DNA from: JASFRI01 sp050115015
GTDB taxonomy: Bacteria; Acidobacteriota; Polarisedimenticolia; CBDVAL01
Direction: 5' to 3'
DNA length: 14,975 bases
Assembly: GCA_050115015.1 (NCBI GenBank)
Contig: JASFRI010000057.1
Span: forward strand, 1-14,975
Below the pieces are notes generated by a model, which made no database searches, was not told the origin of the DNA, and saw only the letters and a list, made by a program, of their open reading frames with translations. A program made the translations under genes and the position numbers. Positions 6,757 to 12,541 of this stretch are shown here, one piece after another. How positions within the stretch are numbered: the stretch's first letter is position 1; each line of letters starts with the position of its first letter.

Positions 6757-6833
6757 TCGTCGTTTCTGGCAAGGCGCGACGAGGGCGCAAACCGGGAGTA
6801 TGCAACCGAGGAGCAACACAGCCGGGGCGACGA
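6757..6833 (+). repeat. Imperfect palindromic intergenic repeat
   Basis: TCGTCGTTTCTGGC (6757-6770) can pair with GCCGGGGCGACGA (6821-6833) if three G-U pairs and one bulged base are allowed, closing a 50-nt inner segment. The inner segment includes AAGGCGCGACGAGG and CGAGGAGCAACACAGCC. That wording resembles a dispersed palindromic repeat I recall from intergenic regions of several GC-rich genomes, but I cannot confirm a family name. The arms pair well only as plus-strand RNA. No ORF with coding character is seen from 6704 to 6974. Confidence 0.45.
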
Positions 6834-6897
6834 GAGCCAGCGAGGCTGTCGAGGGATCCGCGGGACGGGATACTGGAAGTGTTGTGTCGCCAGACCC

Positions 6898-6926
6898 TTG
6901 CCTTCGGCTTCGCCAGGGACTAGACT
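6898..6926 (+). promoter_or_regulatory. Promoter candidate for mglB-mglA
   Basis: TTGCCT (6898-6903), a 17-bp spacer and TAGACT (6921-6926), 4/6 matches each. It would start RNA about 40 nt before the mglB start codon. The hexamers are embedded in inverted repeats (see 6905-6961), so this could also be a regulated promoter. Confidence 0.5.
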
Positions 6927-6961
6927 CGTCCCGGCATCACCGCCTCCCGCGGGCGAAGCCG
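6905..6961 (+). repeat. 10-bp inverted repeat around a small hairpin in the mglB leader
   Basis: CGGCTTCGCC (6905-6914) and GGCGAAGCCG (6952-6961) are perfect reverse complements. Between them is a GGGAC-N7-GTCCC hairpin (6916-6932). The right arm ends 3 nt before the GAGGAG ribosome binding site (6965-6970) of mglB. In a read-through transcript from recR the stem would form next to the binding site. A transcript starting near 6933 would lack the left arm. Confidence 0.45.
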
Positions 6962-6974
6962 ACCGAGGAGAGCC

Positions 6975-7469
6975 ATGGCGGTTCCCGATCTTGTGATGTT
7001 CGACGAGGAATACGGGCACCTCAAGGAGGCGGTCCGCTCCCTGCGGAAGGACGCCAACGCGAAGGCGGTCTTCCTGGTGGACAAGAACGGGCAGCAGATC
7101 GCGTCCGCCGGCGAGCTCGAGCAGCTGGACGGCACGTCCCTCGCCTCACTGACCGCCGGGACGGTGGCGGCCACCGACGGGCTGGCCCGCATCCTGGGCG
7201 AGAAGGAGTTCTCCGTCATCTTCCATGAGGGAGAGCGGGACAGCCTGCATATCTCCGTCGTCAGCTCGCGGATGATCCTGGTCGTCATCTTCGATGAACG
7301 CTCCTCCCTGGGCCTCGTCCGGCTGCGGGTCCGGAAAACCCAGGAGGTCATGACCGGGGTGTTCGCACAGATGGAGGTCAAGTCCGCCCAGCAGGCCGCG
7401 CCGGCCCAGTCGGACTCCCCCTTCGCCGAGATCACCGACGACGATATCGACGCGCTGTTCAGCGACTGA
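6975..7469 (+). CDS. mglB: Roadblock/LC7-domain protein MglB (GAP partner of MglA)
   Basis: MglB is the GTPase-activating and polarity partner of the small GTPase MglA. The protein has 164 residues. The roadblock fold spans about 8-130, with KAVFLVDKNGQQIASAGELEQLD (29-51), LASLTAGTVAATDGLARILGEKEFS and the strand-rich HISVVSSRMILVVIFDE. The C-terminal tail is low in structure, with alanine, glutamine and acidic residues, ending DDDIDALFSD. GAGGAG stands 4 nt before ATG 6975. The gene is 50 nt upstream of mglA on the same strand, the standard mglBA order. In Myxococcus this pair sets front-rear polarity in gliding cells. In a bacterium of unknown motility the role may be polarity of pili or another system. 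Confidence 0.93.
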   Translation: MAVPDLVMFDEEYGHLKEAVRSLRKDANAKAVFLVDKNGQQIASAGELEQLDGTSLASLTAGTVAATDGLARILGEKEFSVIFHEGERDSLHISVVSSRMILVVIFDERSSLGLVRLRVRKTQEVMTGVFAQMEVKSAQQAAPAQSDSPFAEITDDDIDALFSD

Positions 7470-7519
7470 CGACCTCCCCATCCCGTGCCGCTCGCGGACC
7501 GGGAAGACGGGTTGGAGCC

Positions 7520-8137
7520 ATGACGTTCATCAACTACGCCGCCCGGGAGATCAACTGCAAGCTGGTCTACTACGGGCCCGGGCTGGGGGGCAAGACGACG
7601 AACCTCGAGTACGTCTACTCGAGGACCAACCCCAACGCCAAGGGGAAGCTGATCTCCCTGGCGACGGAATCGGACCGGACCCTGTTCTTCGATTTTCTCC
7701 CCCTGGAGCTCGGGACGATCCGTGGGTTCCGGACCCGCTTCCATCTCTACACGGTGCCGGGCCAGGTATTCTACGATGCCAGCCGACGGCTGATCCTCAA
7801 GGGGGCCGACGGGGTGGTCTTCGTGGCGGACTCCCAGGAGGCCCGGATGGACGCGAACGAGGAGTCCATCCGGAACCTGCGGGAGAACCTCGGGTCGCAC
7901 CAGCTGGATCTGGAGACCATCCCCTACATCCTGCAGCTGAACAAGCGCGACCTGCCCGGGGCCGTCCCCGTGGATCGGATGACCCGGCAGCTGCGGGTCA
8001 AGGACGAGCCGGTCGTGGAGGCGGTGGCCACCACCGGGCTCGGCGTCTTCGAGACCCTGAAGGCGGTGGCCCGTCTGGTGCTGGTGCAGCTCCGGAAGCC
8101 CGGATCCTCCCGCCAGAGCACCGCCGGGACCGGTTGA
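7520..8137 (+). CDS. mglA: Ras-like GTPase MglA
   Basis: A 205-residue Ras-superfamily GTPase that marks a cell pole when GTP-bound. The N-terminus MTFINYAAREINCKLVYYGP is nearly family-invariant. The P-loop is GPGLGGKTT (19-27). The switch region has KGKLISLATESDRTLFFDFLP. The PM3 motif reads YTVPGQVFYD (77-86), with threonine 78 in place of the usual aspartate, a hallmark of MglA. NKRD (141-144) provides guanine specificity. A short alanine/serine/glycine tail closes the protein. A GGAG precedes the ATG. Pairing with mglB on the same strand fixes the assignment. The TGA stop is inside the -35 box of the rplU promoter. Confidence 0.97.
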   Translation: MTFINYAAREINCKLVYYGPGLGGKTTNLEYVYSRTNPNAKGKLISLATESDRTLFFDFLPLELGTIRGFRTRFHLYTVPGQVFYDASRRLILKGADGVVFVADSQEARMDANEESIRNLRENLGSHQLDLETIPYILQLNKRDLPGAVPVDRMTRQLRVKDEPVVEAVATTGLGVFETLKAVARLVLVQLRKPGSSRQSTAGTG

Positions 8138-8161
8138 CTTCCCACCGGCGATCCCTATAAT
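8134..8161 (+). promoter_or_regulatory. Strong promoter for the rplU operon
   Basis: TTGACT (8134-8139), 16-bp spacer, TATAAT (8156-8161): 5/6 and 6/6 consensus. The mglA stop codon TGA (8135-8137) is within the -35 hexamer. The predicted start near 8168 gives a leader of about 60 nt before rplU. Confidence 0.82.
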
Positions 8162-8183
8162 GACTTCTTTCGAAAACCCGTTT

Positions 8184-8204
8184 CCGGGGCCTTCTGTGCC
8201 CCGG
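8184..8204 (+). promoter_or_regulatory. Leader hairpin before rplU (possible L21 autoregulatory structure)
   Basis: CCGGGGC (8184-8190) pairs perfectly with GCCCCGG (8198-8204) around a 7-nt loop CTTCTGT. It lies in the 5' leader, 22 nt before the start codon. Ribosomal-protein leaders, including L21 leaders in other bacteria, often hold structures that bind the encoded protein. That function here is inference from position only. Confidence 0.4.
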
Positions 8205-8226
8205 TAGTCCCTGAGGGCATAGCAAG

Positions 8227-8544
8227 ATGTACGCGGTCATCGTGTCGGGCGGCGCCCAGCACCGGGTCTCCGAGGGAGACGTGGTGAAGCTGCAGAAGCT
8301 CGCCGGAGCTGAACCGGGCGGGAAGTGGGAGTTCCAGGAGGTCCTTCTCATCAGCGACGGGACCAGCGTCCAGGTGGGGCAGCCGGGGGTCGAGAACGCC
8401 CGCGTGGTCGCCACGGTGCTCGAGCAGGGGCTACACCCGAAGGTCCGGGTGTTCAAGAAGAAGCGGCGCAAGCAGTACCGCCGGACCCACGGGCACCGGC
8501 AGCCCTACACCGCACTACGGATCGACGAGATCGTCGCCGGCTAG
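8227..8544 (+). CDS. rplU: 50S ribosomal protein L21
   Basis: L21 binds 23S rRNA in the large subunit. The protein has 105 residues, the family length. The N-terminus MYAVIVSGGAQHRVSEGDVVKLQKL matches the family start (normally YAVIxxGGKQYRV). The C-terminal basic stretch KVRVFKKKRRKQYRRTHGHRQPYTALRIDEI is the L21 signature region. GAGGG stands about 10 nt before the ATG. It leads the rplU-rpmA-obg order that is conserved across bacteria, and its own strong promoter precedes it. Confidence 0.98.
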   Translation: MYAVIVSGGAQHRVSEGDVVKLQKLAGAEPGGKWEFQEVLLISDGTSVQVGQPGVENARVVATVLEQGLHPKVRVFKKKRRKQYRRTHGHRQPYTALRIDEIVAG

Positions 8545-8556
8545 GAGTCCCAGGTC

Positions 8557-8814
8557 ATGGCGCACAAGAAGGCAGGCGGCAGCTCCCGCAACGGACGGGA
8601 TTCCAACGCGAAGCGGCTGGGGGTCAAGCGGTTCGGCGGACAGAGCGTCACCGGCGGGTCGATCCTCGTGCGACAGCGGGGCACCCCCCTGAAGCCCGGA
8701 CGGAACGTCGGGAAGGGCGGCGACGACACCCTGTTCGCGAAGATCGCGGGCACCGTCCGTTTCCAGGACCGCGGGCGCCTGGGCAGGTTCGTGCACATCG
8801 ACCCGCTGTCCTGA
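8557..8814 (+). CDS. rpmA: 50S ribosomal protein L27
   Basis: L27 reaches into the peptidyl-transferase centre with its flexible N-terminus. The 85-residue protein starts MAHKKAGGSSRNGRDSNAKR, the standard mature-type N-terminus without the cleaved extension seen in Firmicutes. GGQSVTGGSILVRQRGT, GRNVGKGGDDTLFA and the final FQDRGRLGRFVHIDP are the conserved blocks. It begins 12 nt after rplU, with AGGAG in the gap. Identification is certain. Confidence 0.98.
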   Translation: MAHKKAGGSSRNGRDSNAKRLGVKRFGGQSVTGGSILVRQRGTPLKPGRNVGKGGDDTLFAKIAGTVRFQDRGRLGRFVHIDPLS

Positions 8815-8833
8815 CGGTCCCCGTTCCGCCCCC

Positions 8834-8852
8834 GGCCGGCACAGGGCCGGCC
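8834..8852 (+). repeat. GC hairpin between rpmA and obg
   Basis: GGCCGGC (8834-8840) and GCCGGCC (8846-8852) form a perfect 7-bp stem with a 5-nt ACAGG loop. It lies 19 nt after the rpmA stop and 8 nt before the obg start, so it would cover the region where the obg ribosome binding site should be. No T-run follows. A role in lowering obg translation or in mRNA processing is possible. Confidence 0.45.
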
Positions 8853-8860
8853 ACCCATCG

Positions 8861-9892
8861 ATGTTCATCGACGAGGCCAAGATCTACGTTCAGGGAGGCC
8901 GCGGCGGCAACGGCTGCATCGCCTTCCGGAGGGAGAAGTTCGTCCCGCGGGGCGGTCCCAGCGGGGGCGACGGGGGGGACGGTGGCGCCGTGATCCTGCG
9001 GACCACCGCCGGCATGTCCACCCTCGCGGCCTTCCGGCGCAAACAGCACTTCCGGGCGGCGCGCGGGGCGCACGGCGAGGGCTCCCGGCGGCACGGGCGC
9101 CAGGGCGCCGACCTGGTCGTCGACGTCCCTCCGGGAACCGCCGTGCTCACCGATGACCGCAGCCAGATCCTCGCCGACCTCGTCCGGGACGGTGAGACCT
9201 GGGTCGCGGCCCGCGGGGGGCAAGGAGGTCGTGGCAACGCCCGGTTCGCCACCTCGACCCGCCAGGCACCCCGGATCGCCGAGGACGGCACCACCGGCGA
9301 GGAGAGGTGGCTCCGCCTCGAGCTCCGGGTTCTCGCCGACGTGGGCCTGGTGGGCCTGCCGAACGCGGGCAAGTCGTCCCTGATCGCGCGGATCTCCGCG
9401 GCGCGCCCCCGGATCGCCGATTACCCGTTCACCACCACGTCTCCGGTGCTCGGCGTGGTGGAGATGGACCTCGACACCTCGTTCGTGGTGGCCGATATCC
9501 CCGGGCTGATCGAGGGGGCCCATCGAGGCCAGGGGCTGGGACACCGGTTCCTCCGGCATTTACGGAGGACCCGGGTCCTCGTCCACGTCGTCGACCCGTG
9601 CCCCACGAGCGGTCACGATCCGGCGGAAGATCTGGGCGTGATCGAGCAGGAGTTGCGGGAGTACTCGGCCGACCTGGTGGCCCGCCCCCGCCTGGTGGCG
9701 CTCAACAAGATGGACCTGGGACCCGATCCGGCGCTGGTGGCCCGACTCCGCCGGCGGGTCGAGGCGGCGGGGCGGACCTGCGTGGAGGTGTCCGCCGCCT
9801 CGGGACAGGGGCTGGACCGGCTGGTCCGGGAGATGGCCCGCATTCTCCGGGAGGCGCCACCGGCTCCGGACCCGGCCGGGGAGCCGGAGTGA
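8861..9892 (+). CDS. obg: GTPase Obg/CgtA (50S assembly)
   Basis: Obg is a GTPase that binds late 50S precursors and links ribosome assembly to growth state. The protein has 343 residues. The glycine-rich Obg fold covers 1-155 (RGGNGCIAFRREKFVPRGGP and GGDGGDGGAVIL). The G domain has G1 GLPNAGKSS (165-173), G2 YPFTTT (188-193), G3 DIPGLIEGA (212-220), G4 NKMD (282-285) and G5 SAASGQG (311-317). The chain ends about 25 residues after G5, so the C-terminal OCT domain of some relatives is absent. No clear Shine-Dalgarno is present before ATG 8861, which is preceded by a GC hairpin. The stop overlaps the nadD GTG start as GTGA. Confidence 0.97.
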   Translation: MFIDEAKIYVQGGRGGNGCIAFRREKFVPRGGPSGGDGGDGGAVILRTTAGMSTLAAFRRKQHFRAARGAHGEGSRRHGRQGADLVVDVPPGTAVLTDDRSQILADLVRDGETWVAARGGQGGRGNARFATSTRQAPRIAEDGTTGEERWLRLELRVLADVGLVGLPNAGKSSLIARISAARPRIADYPFTTTSPVLGVVEMDLDTSFVVADIPGLIEGAHRGQGLGHRFLRHLRRTRVLVHVVDPCPTSGHDPAEDLGVIEQELREYSADLVARPRLVALNKMDLGPDPALVARLRRRVEAAGRTCVEVSAASGQGLDRLVREMARILREAPPAPDPAGEPE

Positions 9893-10554
9893 CGCGGCCC
9901 GGGCCGGGGCTCGGGCTCCTCGGCGGGACGTTCGACCCGGTCCACCGCGGGCATCTCGCCGTGGCGGAGGCGGTCCGGGACGGGTTTCGGCTCCCGCGGA
10001 TCCTGCTGCTGCCGGCACTGCTGCCGCCCCACAAGGGCTCTCACCGGCTCACCGGTTTCGAGCACCGCCTCCGCATGGTCGAGGCGGCCTGCCGGGGTCG
10101 GCGCGGGCTGGAGGCCTCACCGTACGAGGGAACCCACCCGGGGCCGTCGTACACGGTGGAGACGCTCGCGCACTTCCGGAGCCTGGTGGGGGCCGGCCCC
10201 CCTCTCTACTTCGTGCTGGGGGCCGACTCCCTGGCGGAGATCCACGGCTGGCGGGAGCCGCGGCGCATCCTCTCCCTCGCCCACGTCATCGTCGCGCCGC
10301 GGCCGGGGACGAGCCGCGAGGCGGCCGAGGCCGCCCTGCTGCCGGATCTGGCGGCACGGGTGCGACCTCGTGACGACGCCGCGGCGCCGCCGGCGGGCTG
10401 CATCTACTGGCTCGAGATGGACTCGATCGAGCTGTCCGGCAGCGAGGTCCGCCGTCGCGTACGATCCGGAAAGAGCATCGCCGGGCTTGTCCCTGATGCC
10501 GTGTCGGAATATATTCATCGTCATCACCTGTATGGTGGCAACGAGGACTCATGA
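9889..10554 (+). CDS. nadD: Nicotinate-nucleotide adenylyltransferase
   Basis: NadD joins ATP and nicotinate mononucleotide to make deamido-NAD in the cytoplasm. The protein has 221 residues from GTG 9889. LGGTFDPVHRGHL (11-23) is the HxGH nucleotidyl-transferase motif. LLPALLPPHKG (40-50) and EGTHPGPSYTVETL follow the family. YFVLGADSLAEIHGWREPRRIL is the substrate-binding block. The C-terminal SIELSGSEVRRRVRSGKSI stands for the usual ISSTxIRxR motif. The frame is open farther upstream inside obg, but the GTG that overlaps the obg stop as GTGA is the only start that fits the family N-terminus. Its TGA stop overlaps the ATG of a 19-codon ORF. Confidence 0.96.
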   Translation: MTRPGPGLGLLGGTFDPVHRGHLAVAEAVRDGFRLPRILLLPALLPPHKGSHRLTGFEHRLRMVEAACRGRRGLEASPYEGTHPGPSYTVETLAHFRSLVGAGPPLYFVLGADSLAEIHGWREPRRILSLAHVIVAPRPGTSREAAEAALLPDLAARVRPRDDAAAPPAGCIYWLEMDSIELSGSEVRRRVRSGKSIAGLVPDAVSEYIHRHHLYGGNEDS

Positions 10555-10610
10555 GACCGAGACGAACCGCCGCGCCCGACCCGAACCCCCGAAGCGGTAC
10601 GGCCCGTTGA
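10551..10610 (+). CDS. Micro-ORF of 19 codons bridging nadD and rsfS (putative coupling ORF)
   Basis: ATG at 10551 overlaps the nadD stop as ATGA and has ACGAGGA just upstream, a better Shine-Dalgarno than most starts here. The frame reads a 19-residue basic, proline-rich peptide (starts MRPRRTAAPDPNP) and stops at TGA 10608-10610. That stop overlaps TTG 10607, an in-frame start for rsfS, as TTGA. The arrangement would carry ribosomes from nadD into rsfS. The peptide has no recognisable domain and may have no function besides coupling. The overlap pattern is visible, but translation is inferred. Confidence 0.35.
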   Translation: MRPRRTAAPDPNPRSGTAR

Positions 10611-10993
10611 GGGCGCCCGACGCCGTCATCCTCGAGCGCCTGTCCACGGCCGCGGAGGCGGCCCTGGAGAAGCAGGCCGGCGATCTGGAGGTCCTGGACC
10701 TCCGCAGGCTGAGCGGCGTGACCGACTTCTTCCTCATCTGCGACGGAAGCTCCCAGCGGCAGGTCCAGGCCATCGTCGAGGAGATCGATCTCCGCCTGCG
10801 CCAGCGCAAGGTCCGCCCCGATCACCTGGAGGGAAGCGACGGCTCCGACTGGGTGCTGATGGACTACCTGGACTTCGTCGTCCACGTGTTCACACGCGAC
10901 CGTCGCGAGTTCTATGGCCTCGAGAAGCTCTGGTCGGATGCCCCCAGGCTCGATCTGGCCCGGACCGCGGCCAGCGGCACATCGCGTCCCTGA
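10607..10993 (+). CDS. rsfS: Ribosomal silencing factor RsfS (Iojap family)
   Basis: RsfS binds L14 on the 50S subunit and blocks subunit joining when nutrients are low. The family core is clear: ALEKQAGDLEVLDLRRLSGVTDFFLICDGSSQRQVQAIV, then DWVLMDYLDFVVHVFTRDRREFYGLEKLWSDA. From TTG 10607 the protein has 128 residues, in the family range. ATG 10532 is an in-frame alternative that would add 25 residues and overlap nadD by 23 nt. It lacks a Shine-Dalgarno, and the added stretch is basic and proline-rich without family similarity. The gene follows nadD as in many bacteria (nadD-rsfS). Confidence 0.92.
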   Translation: MRAPDAVILERLSTAAEAALEKQAGDLEVLDLRRLSGVTDFFLICDGSSQRQVQAIVEEIDLRLRQRKVRPDHLEGSDGSDWVLMDYLDFVVHVFTRDRREFYGLEKLWSDAPRLDLARTAASGTSRP

Positions 10994-10997
10994 GGCC

Positions 10998-11951
10998 TTG
11001 CATCCCTCGGCCGAGCGATCCGGGGAGGCGCTGGTCGCTCGGTCCCCCGCCATGGCCGGTTTCCTCGGCCTCCTCGATCGCGTGGCCGACTCCGACGCGG
11101 TGGTGCGCATCACCGGCGAGAGCGGGGTGGGCAAGGGCTTCCTCGCCCGTCTCCTGCACCGGAAGAGCGCGCGGGCCGCGGCCCCCTGCGTGGAGGTCGC
11201 CTGCGCGAACCTCCCCGAGGAGCTGTTCGAGAGCGAGCTGTTCGGCCGCGAGAAGGGCGCGCACACCGACGCCACCGAGCGCCGCGAGGGCCGCCTCGAG
11301 ATCGCGGGGGGCGGGACACTGATCCTCGACGGGATCGAAGAGCTGAGTCTGGCCGCCCAGGCCAAGCTCCTCCGGGTGCTGCAGGAGCGTGCCTTCGAGC
11401 GCCTGGGAGGCACGGAGACGCTGGCGCTGCGCGCCCGCATCGTCGCCACCAGTGCCACCGACCTCGAGGAAGCGGTGCGGAACGGTACGTTCCGCCGCGA
11501 CCTCTTCTACCGGCTCGACGTCGTCTGCCTGGAGGTGCCGCCGCTGCGGGAGCGCGCGGCGGACATCGAGCCCCTGGCGCGCATGTTCCTGCGGCACTAC
11601 CGCCGCGCCCACCGGCGCCGGATGCGGTTCCTGGGGGCCGAGGCGCTGCGCCGTCTCCAGCGCTACCCGTGGCCGGGAAACGTCCGGGAGCTGCGAAACG
11701 CCATGGAGCACGCGGTGCTCACGGCGGCCGGACGGGAGGTCGTTCCCTCCGACCTCCGGCTGGGCTCTCCCGGAGACCGTGGGCTTCTCGAGGAGGCGGG
11801 CGCCTGCCGCATGAGCCTGGCACAGATGGAGGCCGCGTACATCGGCAGGGTGCTGGCGGCCACCGGCGGGAACCGCACCCGGGCCGCCGCCATCCTGGGG
11901 ATCAGCCGGAAGACGCTGCTGGCGAAGCGCAAGAAGTACGGCCTGAGCTGA
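10998..11951 (+). CDS. Sigma54-activator-like AAA+ / Fis-type HTH protein with altered motifs
   Basis: The protein has 317 residues from TTG 10998, 4 nt after the rsfS stop. ATG 10914 (overlapping rsfS) or ATG 11052 (cutting into the AAA+ domain) are weaker choices. The fold is that of a bacterial enhancer-binding protein: SPAM block (16-19), Walker A GESGVGKG (40-47), GTFRRDLFYRLDV with arginine fingers (163-175), PWPGNVREL (225-233) and a C-terminal Fis-type helix-turn-helix (GNRTRAAAILGISRKTLLAKRKKYGL, 291-316). Two key sites differ. The sigma54-contact loop GAFTGA reads GAHTDA (87-92), and Walker B reads LILDG instead of LFLDE (108-112), losing the catalytic glutamate. No receiver, GAF or PAS domain is present. 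It probably does not activate sigma54 normally. A DNA-binding regulator with lost or altered ATPase is inferred. Confidence 0.85.
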   Translation: MHPSAERSGEALVARSPAMAGFLGLLDRVADSDAVVRITGESGVGKGFLARLLHRKSARAAAPCVEVACANLPEELFESELFGREKGAHTDATERREGRLEIAGGGTLILDGIEELSLAAQAKLLRVLQERAFERLGGTETLALRARIVATSATDLEEAVRNGTFRRDLFYRLDVVCLEVPPLRERAADIEPLARMFLRHYRRAHRRRMRFLGAEALRRLQRYPWPGNVRELRNAMEHAVLTAAGREVVPSDLRLGSPGDRGLLEEAGACRMSLAQMEAAYIGRVLAATGGNRTRAAAILGISRKTLLAKRKKYGLS

Positions 11952-11955
11952 CATC

Positions 11956-12426
11956 GTGTACCTGGAGTTCCTGTGGGTCGGGCGCACGAGGGAGCCGGAT
12001 CTCGCCGCGGCGATCGACCGCTACCGGAAGCGCCTGGAGCATTACGCCGAGGTACGCGTCCGGGTGGCGGCGGATGCCGGGCGGCGCGCCGGACGGCGGC
12101 CCGCCGACGTCGCCCGCCGGGAGGGGGAGGGATTGCTGCGCCTGCTTCCGGCCCGGGGTCGGATCCTCGGGCTCGATCCGGGGGGAAGGCTGCTGACCTC
12201 GGAACGGTTCGCGGCGATGCTGGAGTCCGAGCTGCGCGCGGGCGGCGGCCGGGTGACGTTCGTGATCGGCGGGCCGACCGGGCTGGCCCCCGAGGTGCGG
12301 GACCGCCTCGACCGGCGCCTGGCCCTGACCCCGATGACGCTGACCCACGAGATGGCGCGCCTCGTGCTCGTGGAACAGGTCTATCGCGCATTCACCATCC
12401 TCCGGGGGGGGGCCTATCATAAGTGA
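11956..12426 (+). CDS. rlmH: 23S rRNA (pseudouridine-1915 N3)-methyltransferase RlmH
   Basis: RlmH is a SPOUT methyltransferase acting on pseudouridine 1915 of 23S rRNA in assembled ribosomes, with S-adenosylmethionine as donor. The protein has 156 residues, family length. The trefoil-knot motifs are complete: LGLDPGGRLLTSERFA, VTFVIGGPTGLAPEV and the C-terminal MTLTHEMARLVLVEQVYRAFTILRGGAYHK. The start is GTG 11956, 4 nt after the AAA+ regulator stop. Position after nadD-rsfS is common. The region just after the stop carries the promoter of the next gene. Confidence 0.97.
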   Translation: MYLEFLWVGRTREPDLAAAIDRYRKRLEHYAEVRVRVAADAGRRAGRRPADVARREGEGLLRLLPARGRILGLDPGGRLLTSERFAAMLESELRAGGGRVTFVIGGPTGLAPEVRDRLDRRLALTPMTLTHEMARLVLVEQVYRAFTILRGGAYHK

Positions 12427-12444
12427 TGCTATGAGAGTGGTTTC

Positions 12445-12473
12445 TTGACACCCCCGGGAACGGGTGCTACCGT
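12445..12473 (+). promoter_or_regulatory. Promoter for the LapA/LapB-like gene
   Basis: A consensus TTGACA (12445-12450), 17-bp spacer, and TACCGT (12468-12473, 3/6). The same TACC -10 core follows a TTGACT in the tRNA promoter at 3335. The start would lie near 12480, giving a leader of about 60 nt. Confidence 0.55.
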
Positions 12474-12541
12474 TGCCCCGGCACCCGTCGGATCTCCGGG
12501 CCCCCCGCGGCGCGGCCGGCGGAACCGGCGTCGGAGTTGTC

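Noticed and set aside
6482..6960. Riboswitch, tmRNA, RNase P RNA, group II intron or retron in the recR-mglB gap
   Set aside because: I looked for the conserved cores (cobalamin, TPP, glycine and SAM boxes, tmRNA ends, RNase P GAGGAAAGUCC, intron domain 5, an RT gene) and found none. 6S RNA could not be supported from conserved sequence either.
6598..6996. A 132-codon plus-strand reading frame across the recR-mglB gap
   Set aside because: It is rich in Arg, Gly, Ser and Cys without any domain, runs through repeats and overlaps the mglB start. It is a chance frame in GC-rich DNA.
3216..8171. The shared 11-mer TGACTTCTTTC at 3216-3226 and 8161-8171, both near promoters
   Set aside because: Matches of this length are expected by chance in a 15-kb window, and the two are placed differently with respect to their promoters.
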